From an uncultured bacterium (GTDB lineage Bacteria > Actinomycetota > Coriobacteriia > Coriobacteriales > Coriobacteriaceae): a stretch of DNA of 13,905 nt. The position numbers were made by a program, and so were the translations under genes. The notes under the pieces are model-generated. The model was not told where the DNA came from. It saw nothing but the letters and a program-made list of their open reading frames with translations, and did not search any database. Shown here piece by piece: positions 13,143 to 13,905 of this stretch (its first letter is position 1; each line of letters opens with the position of its first letter). The stretch covers positions 1 to 13,905 of the forward strand of contig CAJMPE010000035.1 in assembly GCA_905215275.1 (NCBI GenBank), read 5' to 3'.

Positions 13143-13167
13143 GTATATCAGTTGTTTAGAAGCGCGT

Positions 13168-13905
13168 TTAGTTTTCGGATTGGTTGGCCGATGCCTGGGC
13201 GCGTTCGGCATTCCATGCAACAAGTGCCTCGTGGACCGCTTTGGCGACATCAGCCGGAACGCCTCGAACTTCTGCAATCTCCTGCTCGCTTGCTGCGCGC
13301 AAACGCTTCATCGAGCCAAAATGGCGCATAATGGCACGTTTTCTGGTGGGTCCCACGCCCGGAACGTCGTCAAGCACCGAAACCGTCATAGCCTTATCGC
13401 GCAACTCGCGATGGAACGTAATCGCAAATCGGTGGGATTCATCGCGAACCTGCTTGATCAGATAAAGCGAAGCGGAGCCGGTCGGCAGCACGACGGGAGT
13501 CTCGTCCCACGGCACGAAAACTTCCTCATCGGCCTTTGCCAAGCCACAGACTGGTATATCGAGGCCAAGCGCCTCAAGTTGCTTAATTGCAGCGGTCAAT
13601 TGCGGCTTGCCGCCATCGACAACGAGCAAATCGGGGCGCGAGCCAAAGCGCTCGTCCGCCATGCGCTCGGGAGCATAGCGACGCCCCAGAACTTCGGACA
13701 TCGATACGAAGTCGTTCGCCTCGTCCAATTCGGCCTGAATTTTAAAGCGACGATACTGGCCCTTGTCGGCACGGCCGTTGGTAAATACCACCATCGAAGC
13801 GACGGTAAAGGTGCCGTGCAACGTCGAGATATCGAAGCACTCGATGCGCAGGGGCGGAGCCTCGAGCGCAAGGGCGCTTTCCAGTTGCGCGAGCGCGTCG
13901 TTGAT
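13168..13905 (-). CDS. uvrC: Excinuclease ABC subunit C (C-terminal part, cut by window edge)
   Basis: These are the last 245 residues of UvrC, which cuts damaged DNA on both sides of the lesion in nucleotide excision repair. The visible part begins inside the RNase H-like 5'-incision domain: RIECFDIS with its catalytic Asp, then VASMVVF and YRRFKI, then DLLVVDGGKPQL with the next acidic residue, and ESHRFAITFHR with the catalytic His. It ends with the helix-hairpin-helix DNA-binding region (VPGVGPTRKRAIMRHFGS and a second RGVPADVAKAVHEAL hairpin). The reading frame runs open to the window edge, so the start and the GIY-YIG and UVR domains lie outside. In many Actinobacteria uvrC is followed directly by rapZ; here the transporter and nan genes lie between them. 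Confidence 0.96.
   Translation of the reverse strand: MNDALAQLESALALEAPPLRIECFDISTLHGTFTVASMVVFTNGRADKGQYRRFKIQAELDEANDFVSMSEVLGRRYAPERMADERFGSRPDLLVVDGGKPQLTAAIKQLEALGLDIPVCGLAKADEEVFVPWDETPVVLPTGSASLYLIKQVRDESHRFAITFHRELRDKAMTVSVLDDVPGVGPTRKRAIMRHFGSMKRLRAASEQEIAEVRGVPADVAKAVHEALVAWNAERAQASANQSEN

Larger units (their letters stand above)
12803..13167. other. 365-bp non-coding control region between uvrC and the transporter cluster
   Basis: No convincing gene lies here. In the minus-strand direction it holds an AT-rich hairpin after uvrC (13113-13142), an operator-like AAACGTTTTA site (13066-13075), a 10-bp inverted repeat pair (12993-13002 and 12922-12931) and, between those arms, a 23-bp inverted repeat (12939-12961). 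On the minus strand TTGTCA (12971-12976 region) precedes the 23-bp repeat and could be a -35 with a poor TAGTAA -10 at 17 bases, inside the repeat. TATATA at about 12871-12876 is another possible -10 with a weak -35. I cannot choose between them. Confidence 0.6.

Overview
The window reads as a moderately high-GC actinobacterial chromosome, most likely a gut Coriobacteriia of the Collinsella type. Three things point there: the uvrC / rapZ / whiA / gap neighbourhood typical of Actinobacteria, the GC-biased codon use, and a complete host-sialic-acid catabolic cluster. The genus is inference; no rRNA is present. Every credible gene lies on the minus strand, so transcription runs from high to low coordinates. 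Both edges cut genes: uvrC at the right, gap at the left.

Layout in the direction of transcription: (1) the 3' part of uvrC (13905-13168). (2) A 365-bp AT-rich, repeat-rich control region (13167-12803). (3) A Dpp/Opp-type ABC importer: oppA-like Tat lipoprotein (12802-11189), oppB-like permease (11033-10077), a fused permease-ATPase (10073-8058) and a second ATPase (8057-7230). (4) Two overlapping AXE1-type hydrolase genes, the first with an intact Ser-Asp-His triad and the second without its nucleophile (7149-6172, 6179-5328). (5) The sialic acid pathway genes nanA (5259-4339), nanK (4170-3205) and nanE (3064-2378). (6) A strong terminator, then the housekeeping block rapZ (2279-1359), whiA (1352-423) and gap (229 to the edge).

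How the genes fit together: the importer would bring in N-acetylneuraminate, the intact esterase could remove O-acetyl groups from it, NanA would split it to ManNAc and pyruvate, NanK would phosphorylate ManNAc, and NanE would convert ManNAc-6-P to GlcNAc-6-P. The importer layout (binding protein, permease, permease-ATPase fusion, ATPase) resembles the sialic acid transporters SatABCD and SiaEFGI. The substrate is therefore more likely sialic acid than peptide. No sialidase, nagA, nagB or regulator gene is in view.

Points that stand out: the esterase-like protein with Gly at the nucleophile position; long bulged hairpins (87 and 98 bases) at two nan gene junctions and shorter stem-loops at three other junctions; a nested inverted repeat upstream of the transporter; a terminator directly against the rapZ ribosome binding site; and the absence of yvcK from its usual place between rapZ and whiA.
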